DNA of 64,000 bases from Bacillota bacterium (GTDB taxonomy: Bacteria > Bacillota > Clostridia > Lachnospirales > Lachnospiraceae), in contig JAEZLH010000036.1 of the NCBI GenBank assembly GCA_023435895.1, forward strand, positions 62,001-126,000, read 5' to 3'. This document shows positions 42,284 to 51,580 of this stretch, piece after piece. Under the pieces are notes generated by a model. It was not told where the DNA came from, searched no databases, and was given only the letters and a program-made list of their open reading frames with translations. Position 1 is the stretch's first letter. Every line of letters begins with the position of its first letter. Both the position numbers and the translations under genes were made by a program.

Positions 42284-43648
42284 TTAGTTCTTAAAACTAT
42301 GAATCGGTGCAGGGATTCTGCCACCCCGATTAACAAAAGCATCACAGCCAAAGGTATTTACCTTCATAACCGGCGCATAACCTAATAGCCCACCAAATTC
42401 TACACGGTCACCGATGCTCTTACCGATTACCGGAATGATACGAACTGCAGTAGTCTTTTGATTAATCATTCCGATTGCCATTTCATCCGCTATAATACCG
42501 GAGATTGTTGTAGCTTTAGTATCCCCCGGAATAGCGATCATATCCAAGCCTACAGAGCATACACAAGTCATCGCTTCCAGCTTCTCAATTGTTAAAGCTC
42601 CGACCTCAACGGAATCAATCATTCCCTGATCTTCACTAACAGGAATAAATGCACCGCTTAAACCACCTACATAGGAAGATGCCATAACACCGCCTTTTTT
42701 TACTTGATCGTTTAATAATGCTAATGCGGCGGTTGTTCCAGGAGCTCCAACATATTCCAGTCCTATTTCTTGTAGTATTTCAGCAACACTGTCACCAATT
42801 GCGGGCGTAGGAGCCAAGGATAAATCGATAATACCAAAAGGGATGTTGAGTAATCTTGATGCTTCCTGCGCTACCAGCTGTCCAACACGTGTTATCTTAA
42901 ATGCAGTCTTTTTAATTGTTTCACATAATGTCTCAAAATCAGCACCACGAACACCCTCTAAAGCCACTTTCACAACACCGGGACCACTGACACCTACATT
43001 GATAACCGCGTCTCCCTCTGTTACTCCATGGAATGCACCCGCCATAAATGGATTATCATCCGGCGCATTGCAAAATACCACTAGTTTGGCACATCCGATA
43101 GAATCATTCTCTTTTGTATATTCAGCGGTCTCTTTAATAATTTCACCCAGAAGCTTGACCGCATTCATATCAATACCTGTCTTTGTAGATCCAACATTTA
43201 CAGAACTGCATACACGTTCAGTCTGACTGAGAGCCATGGGAATGGATTTGATTAAAAGCTCGTCACTCACACTCATTGCCTTACTTACAAGTGCAGAATA
43301 TCCACCAATAAAATTAACGCCAACCGTTTTAGCGGCACGATCTAAGGTTTTCGCTATAGTGACATAATCCTCTGATGTTTTACATGCAGAAGCTCCCACT
43401 AATGAAATGGGAGTAATGGAAATTCGTTTATTAACAATCGGAATACCGTATTCTCTTTGAATTTTGTTGCCTGTGGACACTAAATTCTTTGCAACGGTAG
43501 TAATTTTTTCATATATTTTACGATTCAGCTCGTTTAAATCAGGGTCGGCGCAATCAAGAAGACTGATTCCGAGTGTGATCGTCCTAACGTCCAAATTCTC
43601 TTGTTCAATCATCTTATTGGTTTCGATGACTTCATTTATATTAATCAT
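42284..43648 (-). CDS. PFL (UPF0210/DUF711) family protein
   Basis: A 454-residue cytosolic protein of the UPF0210 family, remotely related to pyruvate formate-lyase folds. Conserved segments include DVRTITLGISLLDCADPD, SVNVGSTKTGIDMNAV, NAPDDNPFMAGAFHG and RIPAPIHSFKN. No reaction is known for the family. It always pairs with a small ACT protein gene, here 81 bases upstream, and the two very likely form one operon. Codon use and motifs look intact. Confidence 0.9.
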   Translation of the reverse strand: MININEVIETNKMIEQENLDVRTITLGISLLDCADPDLNELNRKIYEKITTVAKNLVSTGNKIQREYGIPIVNKRISITPISLVGASACKTSEDYVTIAKTLDRAAKTVGVNFIGGYSALVSKAMSVSDELLIKSIPMALSQTERVCSSVNVGSTKTGIDMNAVKLLGEIIKETAEYTKENDSIGCAKLVVFCNAPDDNPFMAGAFHGVTEGDAVINVGVSGPGVVKVALEGVRGADFETLCETIKKTAFKITRVGQLVAQEASRLLNIPFGIIDLSLAPTPAIGDSVAEILQEIGLEYVGAPGTTAALALLNDQVKKGGVMASSYVGGLSGAFIPVSEDQGMIDSVEVGALTIEKLEAMTCVCSVGLDMIAIPGDTKATTISGIIADEMAIGMINQKTTAVRIIPVIGKSIGDRVEFGGLLGYAPVMKVNTFGCDAFVNRGGRIPAPIHSFKN

Positions 43649-43729
43649 ACTCTTCCTTTCTGCGTAGCATTACCACGCATTGTGAAAGCGAATTTCTTTC
43701 ACATTATCCTCTGTTTTAGCAATCCATTC

Positions 43730-44002
43730 TTATAATCTGTGCATCTTATCAAAGATATCCTCACGCTGAGTTTTGATAATAACACCAATTTCTTCCCCTA
43801 TCTCACCAAGCTCATCGGAAATCACATCAAATTCCTTGTCTATCTCTGTCATATCCACGATCATCATCATATTAAAAAAACCTTGAACGATTGTCTGGGA
43901 GATATCCAGAATATTAATTCGATTATCTGCAAGATAAGAACACACCTTTGCAATAATCCCAACGGTATCCTTACCTACTACGGTTATTACCACTCTCTTC
44001 AT
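43730..44002 (-). CDS. Small ACT-domain protein (UPF0237)
   Basis: A 90-residue ACT domain, starting RVVITVVGKDTVGIIAKVCSYLADNRINILDISQTI, the usual ligand-binding edge. ACT domains bind amino acids and regulate a partner; the partner is probably the PFL-family protein encoded next. The same pair is found in many Firmicutes. AAAGGAGG lies 8 bases before the ATG. A -10 box (TATAAT on the minus strand at 44090-44095) lies about 90 bases upstream. Confidence 0.9.
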   Translation of the reverse strand: MKRVVITVVGKDTVGIIAKVCSYLADNRINILDISQTIVQGFFNMMMIVDMTEIDKEFDVISDELGEIGEEIGVIIKTQREDIFDKMHRL

Positions 44003-44068
44003 ACGAGAAATCCTCCTTTATATTAGGAACTGGATCATTTTGAAACAGCCCGAATTATTATCTTATTT

Positions 44069-44081
44069 GTTCCATTGGAAC
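44069..44081. promoter_or_regulatory. Short palindrome behind the ACT/PFL -10 box
   Basis: GTTCCA-T-TGGAAC lies 8 bases downstream of a TATAAT (minus strand), near the expected transcription start of the ACT/PFL operon. It could be an operator; the arms are only 6 bases, and no matching -35 box is clear. Confidence 0.3.
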
Positions 44082-44224
44082 GGAATCATATTATAACACC
44101 GTATATAAATACGAATAAAATTTAGAATCATCACAAACTTTGAATCACTTTCTTCTATGTAAATATTATTGAATAAAGTAAATTATTTTTATTCGAAATA
44201 CAGTTGTTACAAAATTCCTATTAT

Positions 44225-45016
44225 TTAAATCAATACCATTTCTGAAGGTTGCTCTCTATGAGCTACCGTAACTTTTTGCGCAGAAAAATCGGTTCCCCGA
44301 TTCATTAATTCGCAGCAAACCGTTTCATAAGCCAACTCTTCATAATTATTTTCTTTACTGAGATGTGCCAGTAAAATATGTTTTAAATTAGGGTGAATTA
44401 ATTTGCTAATTAAATCCGCACAGGTTTCATTGGATAAATGTCCCCTATCCCCTAGTATTCTCTGCTTTAAGTAATATGGATATTTGCCGACCATAAGCAT
44501 ATTGACATCATGATTTGCTTCAATAAATAGTATTTCAGATAACTCTAATTTGGATAGTATGTAGTCATCGAACTTACCTAAATCCGTTGCCAGACCAACC
44601 TTCTTTCCCTCAGCTTTCATGGTATAACATACCGGATTAGAAGCATCGTGGGAGGTCGAAAAGGGCTCCACTTCAATATCATTAATTAAAAATGGTTCGT
44701 TCGCTTTGATCGGATGAAACAATTCCTCCGGTATAGCGCCTAAACTTTTAATTGACTGAATTGATTTCGCTGTTTCATAGGTAGAATAAATCGGTATATG
44801 ATAACGACGTGCCAAGATGCCAAGTCCCTGCACGTGATCTGAATGCTCGTGGGTAATTAAAATTCCCTGTATTGTACCCGGCATGATATCAATACCGCTT
44901 AGCCCATTCTCAATTCGTTTTGCACTTACTCCTGCATCCACCAAAAGATTGGTGTGATTACTTCCTACATAGATACAGTTTCCGCTGCTGCCACTTGCAA
45001 TACTGCATAATTTCAT
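44225..45016 (-). CDS. Metallo-beta-lactamase fold protein, WalJ (YycJ)-like
   Basis: A 263-residue protein with the zinc motif THEHSDH (residues 55-61) and the early block IASGSSGNCIYV, typical of the YycJ/WalJ group. Further ligands are in FSTSHDASNPV and LATDLG. YycJ acts as a DNA exonuclease in mismatch repair or in cell-wall coordination in other Firmicutes. It is not beside walRK genes here. It has its own consensus promoter. Confidence 0.88.
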   Translation of the reverse strand: MKLCSIASGSSGNCIYVGSNHTNLLVDAGVSAKRIENGLSGIDIMPGTIQGILITHEHSDHVQGLGILARRYHIPIYSTYETAKSIQSIKSLGAIPEELFHPIKANEPFLINDIEVEPFSTSHDASNPVCYTMKAEGKKVGLATDLGKFDDYILSKLELSEILFIEANHDVNMLMVGKYPYYLKQRILGDRGHLSNETCADLISKLIHPNLKHILLAHLSKENNYEELAYETVCCELMNRGTDFSAQKVTVAHREQPSEMVLI

Positions 45017-45082
45017 ATCTGTTTCCTACTCTCATCTATATGGGCTAACATATGCTGCCTTTTACTAAATATTATCTAAATG

Positions 45083-45111
45083 AGTATCCCTCATTTCATG
45101 GTTTTTGTCAA
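45083..45111 (-). promoter_or_regulatory. Promoter of the WalJ-like gene
   Basis: TTGACA (45106-45111), 17 bases, GATACT (45083-45088) on the minus strand, leaving a leader of about 60 bases. Confidence 0.6.
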
Positions 45112-45297
45112 GAAAATTTGAAGAAGTTGTGAATTGTAGAGAGGGACTAATATACTATTCTTATATCTACCTGCAAATAGCTAATTAGGGGATACCGAAT
45201 TAACTTTTCAAGTTGACATATTAACCGGATGCTATAAATGGGATATTCGCCTATGATAACTCACCCATGATAGCTCGCCCATAGAAGGTAAACTACG

Positions 45298-45327
45298 AAA
45301 AGGGCTTGCTGTTGGCAAGCCCCTTTT
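45298..45327 (-). terminator. Terminator of the amino-acid ABC operon
   Basis: GGGCTTGC and GCAAGCCC are exact arms around a 5-base loop, with A/T tracts on both sides, so it can act in both directions. It lies 45 bases past the solute-binding protein stop. Confidence 0.85.
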
Positions 45328-45372
45328 GTATATATTTGTATGCATATATCTATACTATGTTTTACGAGAAAA

Positions 45373-46218
45373 TTATTCTGTCTTTCCGCCTTCAACAACA
45401 ATCTGGTCTGCGGTAAGCTCTGCCGGGAAGCTATCCTTTAAAGTAGTCTCATAAATCTTGTGGAAGTACTGCTCATCATTCAACTTGCCTTTAATTAAAT
45501 CATTGACATAGTCTAATAATTCCTTGTTGCCCTTTTTAACTGCACCCGCAATATAATCCTTGTTACCTAATTCCTTAATACCTACAGTGTAGCCAGGGTT
45601 TTTCTTAGCCCAGGAAAGAAGTAAAGTATTATCCTGTGCAAAAGCATCTGCTCTACCGGTTGTAAGTGCTTGATATCCGTCTGTGATTGCATCGATCTTG
45701 ATTAATTTCACATCCGGTGCATTCTCTGTAAAGTAAGCATCCGCGGTGGTACCGGTATTAACAGCAAGTGTTTTACCCTTTAACTGATCTACAGAAGTAA
45801 TCGGAGTTTTATCACTGGATACTACACCAATGGATACCTTCTCATAAGCTAGTGTAAAGTCTACACTCTTAGCTCTTTCATCGGTTACAGTAAAGTCTGC
45901 GAGCTGTAAGTCAACCTTATCAGTCTGTAAGTAAGGAATACGATCTGCAGGATTCATAGTTACCCAGGTAATCTTCTTCTCATCTCCAAGAAGTTCTTTG
46001 GCAATTCTCTTGCCTAATTCCACGTCATAACCTTTGAAGGTACCATCTGCATCCTGATAGCAAAATGGTGCATCATCTGAAAAAATACCAATCTTAATTG
46101 TGTCTGCCTTCTTAATAGCAGCAATGGAACCGGGTTCGCTCTTGTCAGCACCTTTACCGCAAGCAACAAGACCTACCACTAATACTAAACTCATTAGTAA
46201 AACTAAAAATTTCTTCAT
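45373..46218 (-). CDS. Polar amino-acid ABC transporter solute-binding lipoprotein
   Basis: A 281-residue family-3 binding protein. The signal peptide ends in the lipobox LVA|C (Cys at about residue 20), and the mature part has TIKIGIFSDDAPFCY, GYDVELGKRIAKELLG and GRADAFAQDNTLLLSW, typical of cystine, glutamine or glutamate receptors. The ligand cannot be fixed from sequence. It is the last gene of the four-gene transporter operon, 52 bases after the ATPase gene, and has AGGAG near its ATG. Confidence 0.9.
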   Translation of the reverse strand: MKKFLVLLMSLVLVVGLVACGKGADKSEPGSIAAIKKADTIKIGIFSDDAPFCYQDADGTFKGYDVELGKRIAKELLGDEKKITWVTMNPADRIPYLQTDKVDLQLADFTVTDERAKSVDFTLAYEKVSIGVVSSDKTPITSVDQLKGKTLAVNTGTTADAYFTENAPDVKLIKIDAITDGYQALTTGRADAFAQDNTLLLSWAKKNPGYTVGIKELGNKDYIAGAVKKGNKELLDYVNDLIKGKLNDEQYFHKIYETTLKDSFPAELTADQIVVEGGKTE

Positions 46219-46270
46219 TCCTATCTCTCCTTTAAAAATTAATTATATAAAATATTTACATATTTAATAT

Positions 46271-47017
46271 CTACAGTATGAAATCCTGATTGATATTTAA
46301 GAAACGCTTCGCCTCTTCCGTATCCGGCGTGCTAAAGAATTTATCCGGTGAATTCACCTCTATGATTTTCCCGTTTTCCATAAAAACAACTTTATCAGCA
46401 ACCTTTTCTGCAAATTCCATCTCATGGGTTACGATAATTAATGTTAATCCCTGATTTTTTAATCCCTTGATTACGTCCAAAACCTCTCTTACCATCTCTG
46501 GGTCAAGTGCTGCGGTAACCTCATCGAACAAAATGATCTCCGGGTTCATGCAAAGTGCTCTACAGATTGCAACTCTTTGCTTTTGACCTCCCGAAAGTTC
46601 TCTTGGGTAGGCGTTCTTCTTCTCGCTTAAGCCCACTCGGTCTAATAGCTTTAAGGCTTCTTCCGTTGCCTCTTTCTTGCTTCTCTTTTCCACGCGCATG
46701 GGTCCGAGGATAATATTATCCAGAACTGTCATATGCGGGAATAGGTCATAGCTTTGGAATACCATACCGATTTTCTTTCTTACATTAATCCAGTCAGTAT
46801 AGGTGGAACCTGGTTTGGTAATTAACTCATCGTTAAGATAAATCTCTCCGGAATCAATTTTCTCTAAACCGTTGATACATCGCAGCATGGTGGACTTTCC
46901 ACAGCCGGAGCGACCCAATACGGCTATAATTTCACCCTTCTCTATCTCGTAGTTGATATCATTCAACACCAGATTTTGATCAAATGATTTTTTTAGGTTT
47001 TTTATTTTCAAATGCAT
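46271..47017 (-). CDS. Polar amino-acid ABC transporter ATPase
   Basis: A 248-residue GlnQ-type ATPase: Walker A GRSGCGKST (about residues 35-43), Q-loop VFQSYDLFPHMTVLDN, signature LSGGQKQRVAICRAL and Walker B ILFDEVTAALDPE, where an EV replaces the more usual EP/EA. It drives amino-acid uptake with the two permeases encoded upstream. It starts 23 bases after the second permease stop. Confidence 0.94.
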   Translation of the reverse strand: MHLKIKNLKKSFDQNLVLNDINYEIEKGEIIAVLGRSGCGKSTMLRCINGLEKIDSGEIYLNDELITKPGSTYTDWINVRKKIGMVFQSYDLFPHMTVLDNIILGPMRVEKRSKKEATEEALKLLDRVGLSEKKNAYPRELSGGQKQRVAICRALCMNPEIILFDEVTAALDPEMVREVLDVIKGLKNQGLTLIIVTHEMEFAEKVADKVVFMENGKIIEVNSPDKFFSTPDTEEAKRFLNINQDFIL

Positions 47018-47040
47018 AGTTATTCTCCTTGATTATTCAA

Positions 47041-47724
47041 TTATGAAATCGCCGAAACTCTCTTCTCTAAAAATTTTGCAAATAATGATAAAGGGTAGCA
47101 GAGACAGAAGTATAAAACCAATAAAAACAAGTACATCGAAAAAGAAATGATGCTATTTGGATTATTGTAATATGCCACCTGAATGATACTCTGTGATACC
47201 TTCAACAGTTCCGGTACACCAATCAAGAAGACCAAGCTGGTTGTCTTTATCAATCTTGTTGCTAAATTGACAATAGAAGGTGTAACCCGAATGACAATTT
47301 GGGGGATTAATACAAATACATACATTTGAACTTTGGATAATCCGATTGCCATACTGGATTCAAACTGACTTATGGGAAGACTCTTTATGTAGCTTCGAAC
47401 CAAATCACCGATTTCAAAGGATCCCCACAAGGTAAACACTACAATGGATACAGAAATATTATCCGTTTGAAAGTTTGGAATAAAGGAAAAACCAAAGAAG
47501 AAAATAAATAGCCAAACTAGTGGATGGATCAAACGAAATGCCTCCAAAAATATCCTCAATATAAAATTGACTATTTTATTCTTGGTAGTCATAAATATTC
47601 CAATAATAAATCCGAACAGGATTGAAAAAATCAATGAAATTCCCGCTATCTTAATGGTAATCCACATGCCTCCCAACAATCTTGGAAAGCCCTCAATTAT
47701 ATACTCAAGACCCAAATTCTGCAA
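47041..47724 (-). CDS. Amino-acid ABC transporter permease 2
   Basis: A 227-residue His/Glu/Gln/Arg/opine-type permease with about five membrane helices and the EAA loop SSMAIGLSKVQMYVFVLIPQ. The start overlaps the end of the first permease gene by 20 bases, so the two are translated together and probably form a heterodimer. Its sequence differs clearly from the first permease, so it is no recent duplication. Confidence 0.9.
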   Translation of the reverse strand: MQNLGLEYIIEGFPRLLGGMWITIKIAGISLIFSILFGFIIGIFMTTKNKIVNFILRIFLEAFRLIHPLVWLFIFFFGFSFIPNFQTDNISVSIVVFTLWGSFEIGDLVRSYIKSLPISQFESSMAIGLSKVQMYVFVLIPQIVIRVTPSIVNLATRLIKTTSLVFLIGVPELLKVSQSIIQVAYYNNPNSIISFSMYLFLLVLYFCLCYPLSLFAKFLEKRVSAIS

Positions 47725-48367
47725 AGCGAACCTTCCTTTCTAATGCGGAAAATAAAAATGACATCGGTATCAGTATCACCAGATAGCTGATAATGGTTAT
47801 TGCTGCTACCGGCAGAATCAAATCCGCCCGTAAACTGATAATTGCAAATGCCTGATACACGATTTCCGGCAATAAGATTATTTTCATAGCCGATACTTCC
47901 TTCGTCAAGAAAATCGCATTGTTGTTCAGTGCCGCAATGGATATGGAAATAGCCTGAGGAACAATTAAATATACGATAGTATCGAATTTGGAAAGCCCGA
48001 TGGAGGTAGCAAGTTCCGTCTGATTTTTCGGAATTGCTTTTATACCGGAGTAGATTGCTTCGCACATATATGCACCACCCAAAAGGGATAATACAATGAT
48101 GGAGCAGGTGTAACTATCTAACTGAACGAATACCTTTGGTAATCCATAGAAGATAAAATATGCTTGTATTAACGATGGTGTATTTCGAAAAAACTCAACA
48201 TATACATGAATTATGGTTTTCAGAACAGGTATTTTGTAAAATAATGCAATACTGAACAATAGGCCTATAGCAAAAGCCAAAATGATGGATATCAACGCAA
48301 TAATAACGGTCACTAAGGAAGCCTTTGCGAATATTCCGATCAAATCAAAAACACTGTGAATTTGCAT
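47705..48367 (-). CDS. Amino-acid ABC transporter permease 1
   Basis: A 220-residue polytopic permease with an FRNTPSLIQAYFIFYGLP segment and the EAA loop ELATSIGLSKFDTIVYLIVPQ, typical of the HisM/GlnP class. First gene of the operon, with GAGGTAA before the ATG and a consensus promoter 127 bases upstream. Substrate unknown. Confidence 0.9.
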   Translation of the reverse strand: MQIHSVFDLIGIFAKASLVTVIIALISIILAFAIGLLFSIALFYKIPVLKTIIHVYVEFFRNTPSLIQAYFIFYGLPKVFVQLDSYTCSIIVLSLLGGAYMCEAIYSGIKAIPKNQTELATSIGLSKFDTIVYLIVPQAISISIAALNNNAIFLTKEVSAMKIILLPEIVYQAFAIISLRADLILPVAAITIISYLVILIPMSFLFSALERKVRFAEFGS

Positions 48368-48493
48368 ACATATTACCTCAATTTTAAATTTTGATGGAAC
48401 AATGAATTATTCAAAACCAGAAACAAAGTTACTCGCAGCTGCTTACCTTTTATTCATATAATTCATATAAATCATATATGTTTTATGTTATTT

Positions 48494-48521
48494 ATTATAA
48501 CGAGATTTTAGAATTTGTCAA
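48494..48521 (-). promoter_or_regulatory. Promoter of the amino-acid ABC operon
   Basis: On the minus strand TTGACA (48516-48521), 16 bases, TATAAT (48494-48499). The leader is about 120 bases; I recognise no riboswitch or T-box in it. Confidence 0.75.
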
Positions 48522-48841
48522 CTCTTTTTTTATCTTAATTTTATATATGTTAACTATGTATTACTACTTAAAAGGGAATACTCTTCCCCTGCCCTGCTTA
48601 AGAATTTTCACAATCCGTGATTTTATTCCAAATTAGTTCGAAGCATGAAACCAGTCCCTCCAGAGCAAGTATGCAAAATCGCTCAAAACAGAGCTACATT
48701 GGAGCTTGTTGAATATTAAATCAGTCAGATAAATAATTGGTAGGATTCATTTAAAAACAGAGATAACAGACTTAATAAAATAAGTAATAATGCATTCTAA
48801 AATTAATAAAAGAATGTCTTAAGAAAGAAATTGTATTTATC

Positions 48842-48870
48842 TTGCATATCACAACTTGTTTTTATATACT
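48842..48870 (+). promoter_or_regulatory. Promoter of the hydroxyacid dehydrogenase gene
   Basis: TTGCAT (48842-48847), 17 bases, TATACT (48865-48870), about 55 bases before the start codon. Confidence 0.6.
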
Positions 48871-48930
48871 TGAACAGGTAAGTTTATCGGAGTAAATTTG
48901 TCATTCATAATAAAAACAAGGAGTTTTGCC

Positions 48931-49893
48931 ATGAAGGTTGTTGTATTTGAAGTAGAATTATTAGGCTCGAAGGAAGAGGATTGGGAAAGCTTAAAGAATC
49001 ATCCACAGGTGACTTCATTTCATAAATATGTAAACGTAAATGAAGCACAAATCATTGAAATTGCTAAGGACGCAGATCTCGTTATTACCAATAGCGGAAC
49101 TTATCGTGCTAACACACTGTCCGCCCTACCTAATTTAAGATATTTAGGAATTATGACCACAGGCTATAACCATGTGGATCTTCCTATGGCACATGAACGT
49201 AATATTATTGTAACCAATATCCCTGCATACGGAACCATGTCTGTTGCACAGCATGTAATGGGCTTATTGCTTGAAATCTGTTGCAAGGTAGGCTTTTATA
49301 ATGAAGCGGTAAAAAGAACCTATTGGCAGGAAGAAGACAATTTTATGTTTCGCATTGGTCGTCAATTTGAATTAGCAGGAAAGACCATGGGTATCTTTGG
49401 ACTTGGTAACATCGGTTATGCAGTTGCTAAAATGGCACAGGGCTTTGGAATGAATATCATTGCTCATTCCCGTTATAATAACCCAGCTTTTGAAAGTTCC
49501 TTTATTGAATATGTGTCAAAGGAAGAACTCTTCACTCGTTCCGATGTCATCTCCCTAAATGCATCTCTTTCCGAGGAAACTTATCGGGTTATCAATGAGG
49601 AAAGCATTGAGAAGATGAAACCCGGTGTGATTATACTCAACGCCGCCAGAGGAGAAATGATTGATGAAGAAGCTCTGGCACACGGCATCTATAGCGGTAA
49701 GGTATATGCCGCAGGGCTTGATACCTTGTCCGAGGAGCCTCCAAAGCCGAACAACCCTCTGCTTGGTTTGCCACAGTGCATCATCACCCCACATATGGCA
49801 TGGTCAACCCAGGAAGCAATGAAGAGGATTGTTGAGACGGCAATCAATAATGCCATTGCGTATTTGGACGGAAACCCGGTTAATGTCAGATAA
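48931..49893 (+). CDS. D-2-hydroxyacid dehydrogenase (glycerate dehydrogenase-like)
   Basis: A 320-residue NAD-dependent dehydrogenase. The Rossmann motif is GIFGLGNIGYAVAKMA (GxGxxG), and the catalytic Arg, Glu and His are in LNAARGEMIDEEAL, TLSEEPP and ITPHMAWST. The last motif, with Trp after the His region, fits glycerate or hydroxypyruvate reductase-type enzymes. AAGGAG lies 7 bases before the ATG at 48931; the frame is open to a TTG at 48898 without a site. The gene stands alone, ended by an 18-bp terminator stem. Confidence 0.9.
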   Translation: MKVVVFEVELLGSKEEDWESLKNHPQVTSFHKYVNVNEAQIIEIAKDADLVITNSGTYRANTLSALPNLRYLGIMTTGYNHVDLPMAHERNIIVTNIPAYGTMSVAQHVMGLLLEICCKVGFYNEAVKRTYWQEEDNFMFRIGRQFELAGKTMGIFGLGNIGYAVAKMAQGFGMNIIAHSRYNNPAFESSFIEYVSKEELFTRSDVISLNASLSEETYRVINEESIEKMKPGVIILNAARGEMIDEEALAHGIYSGKVYAAGLDTLSEEPPKPNNPLLGLPQCIITPHMAWSTQEAMKRIVETAINNAIAYLDGNPVNVR

Positions 49894-49898
49894 TTAAA

Positions 49899-49963
49899 AA
49901 TATGGTTCGCCTAATAAATAGTTTTCTTGTGGGTCAAGAATTTTATATTAGGCGAACCATATT
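49899..49963. terminator. Bidirectional terminator with 18-bp stem
   Basis: The arms 49899-49916 and 49946-49963 (AATATGGTTCGCCTAATA and its complement) match exactly, and the loop holds a second stem TTCTTG/CAAGAA. T-rich tracts flank both sides. It separates the convergent dehydrogenase and MFS genes. Confidence 0.9.
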
Positions 49964-50015
49964 TTATTTATTGGATGCTAAACGTTTTGTTTTGCGTATT
50001 ATGCTATGCTCTCTC

Positions 50016-51212
50016 TTACTTCTTTGATTTTGGTTCTGTAAGATAATAAAGAAATGCCAGGACAGGCAACAGCATTCCTAGTCCTGAGGAGAAATTCCAG
50101 CTTCCCTTTGAGAAGACCCAGCCGCCTAGAGAAGAACCTACTGCTCCCCCAACAAAAAACACCGCCATAAAAACTCCGTTCACTCTTCCTCTGATTTCAT
50201 CTCCCAGCGCATAAATCGCTTGTTGCCCCAGAACCAGATTACCGGATACAGCCATATCAAGTATCACTGCTGCGACGCAAAAGAATAACAAAGAAATCAT
50301 TTGATTATTCTGTGCCACATGTGTCAATCCAAAGGCAAACGCTGCTAGTACAAATGCCAAACCAGTCAGTTTATGGCTCATCCCCCTGTCCGCTAATTTC
50401 CCGGCAATGGGAGCTGCAATCGCTCCTGCTACTCCGACAAATCCAAAGACAGCGATCTCCTTTTGTGAAAGCCCGAAATGAGAGGATAACCATAAAGGCA
50501 CCACTGTCCAAAAAAGACTAAAGCTTCCAAATAGTGCAGCTTGATAAAATGCTCTCCGACGCAACACCGGCTTTGTACGAAACAACTTCCATAAGGAGTT
50601 TACAATTGTAGGATAGCTCTCCTTAGAAGACGGGATACGCTGTGGCAGTAGCCTGATCAAGAATATAATTAGCATTCCCATAATTCCTGCGGAGAGAAAG
50701 AATACAACTCTCCAATTGAACAAATCAGTGATTAGACTAGCTATCGGTCTTGCCAGCATTATCCCAAGCAACAAACCACTCATTACATTTCCTACAATGG
50801 CGCCGCGCTGGTGAGGAGGGGCCATATGAGCCGCAAGCGGCACCAAGATCTGTGCTGCCACCGATCCCAGTCCAATGAAGACAGCTGCCAAAAAGAACAT
50901 CGCTGAATTCGCTGAGAACCCTCCTATTAGTAATCCGACTATTACAATAAATAGGATTGCTACTATCAACCTCTTATTCTCTAATAAATCACTTAAGGGT
51001 ACTAATAATAATAACCCTAAAGCGTAACCCAGTTGTGTCATGGTCACGATAAATCCCGCCATTGCCGGAGCAACTCCGGTTGAATGGCTGATTGGTCCAA
51101 CAAGAGGTTGCGCGTAATAGAGGTTCGCTACAATAAGCCCGCAAGCTCCTGCCATAAAGAAAACCAACCATCGTGGTATACCCAGTTCCTTATTTCTAAT
51201 CATATCCATCAT
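50016..51212 (-). CDS. MFS transporter, drug/metabolite efflux type
   Basis: A 398-residue, 12-helix major facilitator. The early segment GLIVANLYYAQPLVGPIS and the motif A-like PLSDLLENKRLI between helices 2 and 3 place it in the DHA1-like efflux group with YgaY/NepI-type proteins. It probably exports a small hydrophobic or purine-like compound. Several in-frame ATG codons (51212, 51209, 51203) lie behind AAGGA; the second has the best spacing. The promoter lies inside a 42-bp operator-like palindrome, and a TetR gene is divergent, so TetR very likely controls it. Confidence 0.88.
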   Translation of the reverse strand: MMDMIRNKELGIPRWLVFFMAGACGLIVANLYYAQPLVGPISHSTGVAPAMAGFIVTMTQLGYALGLLLLVPLSDLLENKRLIVAILFIVIVGLLIGGFSANSAMFFLAAVFIGLGSVAAQILVPLAAHMAPPHQRGAIVGNVMSGLLLGIMLARPIASLITDLFNWRVVFFLSAGIMGMLIIFLIRLLPQRIPSSKESYPTIVNSLWKLFRTKPVLRRRAFYQAALFGSFSLFWTVVPLWLSSHFGLSQKEIAVFGFVGVAGAIAAPIAGKLADRGMSHKLTGLAFVLAAFAFGLTHVAQNNQMISLLFFCVAAVILDMAVSGNLVLGQQAIYALGDEIRGRVNGVFMAVFFVGGAVGSSLGGWVFSKGSWNFSSGLGMLLPVLAFLYYLTEPKSKK

Positions 51213-51280
51213 TTATCCTTCCTTTCATGTAGATATACAAATCAAACGTTGTCTTCCATTTCAATTTATGGAAATATTAT

Positions 51281-51322
51281 TGAACGTACCGTTTATTAAT
51301 TATATAATATACGCTACGTTCA
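51281..51322. promoter_or_regulatory. Operator-like 42-bp near-palindrome between the MFS and TetR genes
   Basis: Both ends read TGAACGTA inward (51281-51288 and the complement at 51315-51322), and the inner parts match as AACGTA(C/G)CGT(T/A)TATTA from each side, so it looks like two inverted operator sites. It covers the spacer and -10 box of the MFS promoter, a typical place for TetR repressor binding. Confidence 0.75.
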
Positions 51323-51332
51323 TTAATGTCAA
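51304..51332 (-). promoter_or_regulatory. Promoter of the MFS gene
   Basis: On the minus strand TTGACA (51327-51332), 17 bases, TATTAT (51304-51309). The operator palindrome overlaps it. Confidence 0.75.
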
Positions 51333-51580
51333 TCCTTTTATTTTGGAAAATTATATTGTATAATAAAAAATATCATTTTAATTGTCCCAATAGAAAAACA
51401 TTGCAGAGAGTAGTTAATCAATGTCTTTTCTATAACTTAGCAATTGGTGATTTGCGCAAAATTAAAGAACTAGGCTTCAGCTAAACGTTGATGAAGTCTA
51501 TTAGTCAAGAGTTTTAAAACGCGATTTACTACTCTCATCCTATAAAAGAATCAAAACAAGTAAGTTTTAGGAGGTATTCG

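Larger units (their letters stand above)
45017..45372. other. Intergenic region between the WalJ-like gene and the ABC transporter operon
   Basis: This 356-base region holds the WalJ-like promoter and the ABC operon terminator. Between them a near-repeat CTATGATAACTCACCCATGATAGCTCGCCCAT-type segment (about 45250-45282) contains two similar 15-base units (GATAACTCACCCATG and GATAGCTCGCCCATA). I see no gene. Confidence 0.5.
48368..48930. other. Divergent intergenic region of ABC operon and dehydrogenase gene
   Basis: This 563-base region contains the ABC operon promoter (minus strand) and the dehydrogenase promoter (plus strand). The middle (about 48560-48830) shows no long ORF and no strong hairpin; a gene remnant cannot be recognised. 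Confidence 0.5.
51213..51580. other. Divergent regulatory region of the MFS exporter and TetR genes
   Basis: These 368 bases hold the MFS promoter and the operator palindrome at the left, a possible plus-strand -10 box TATAAT at 51359-51364, and a leader of about 215 bases before tetR without recognisable ORF or hairpin. Confidence 0.55.

Noticed and set aside
47697..48065. 122-codon minus-strand ORF inside the first permease gene
   Set aside because: It overlaps a clear permease in another frame and has no family features, so it is a shadow frame.
48368..48487. T-box or amino-acid riboswitch before the ABC transporter operon
   Set aside because: The leader of about 120 bases has no AGGGTGGAACCGCG-type T-box and no terminator hairpin.
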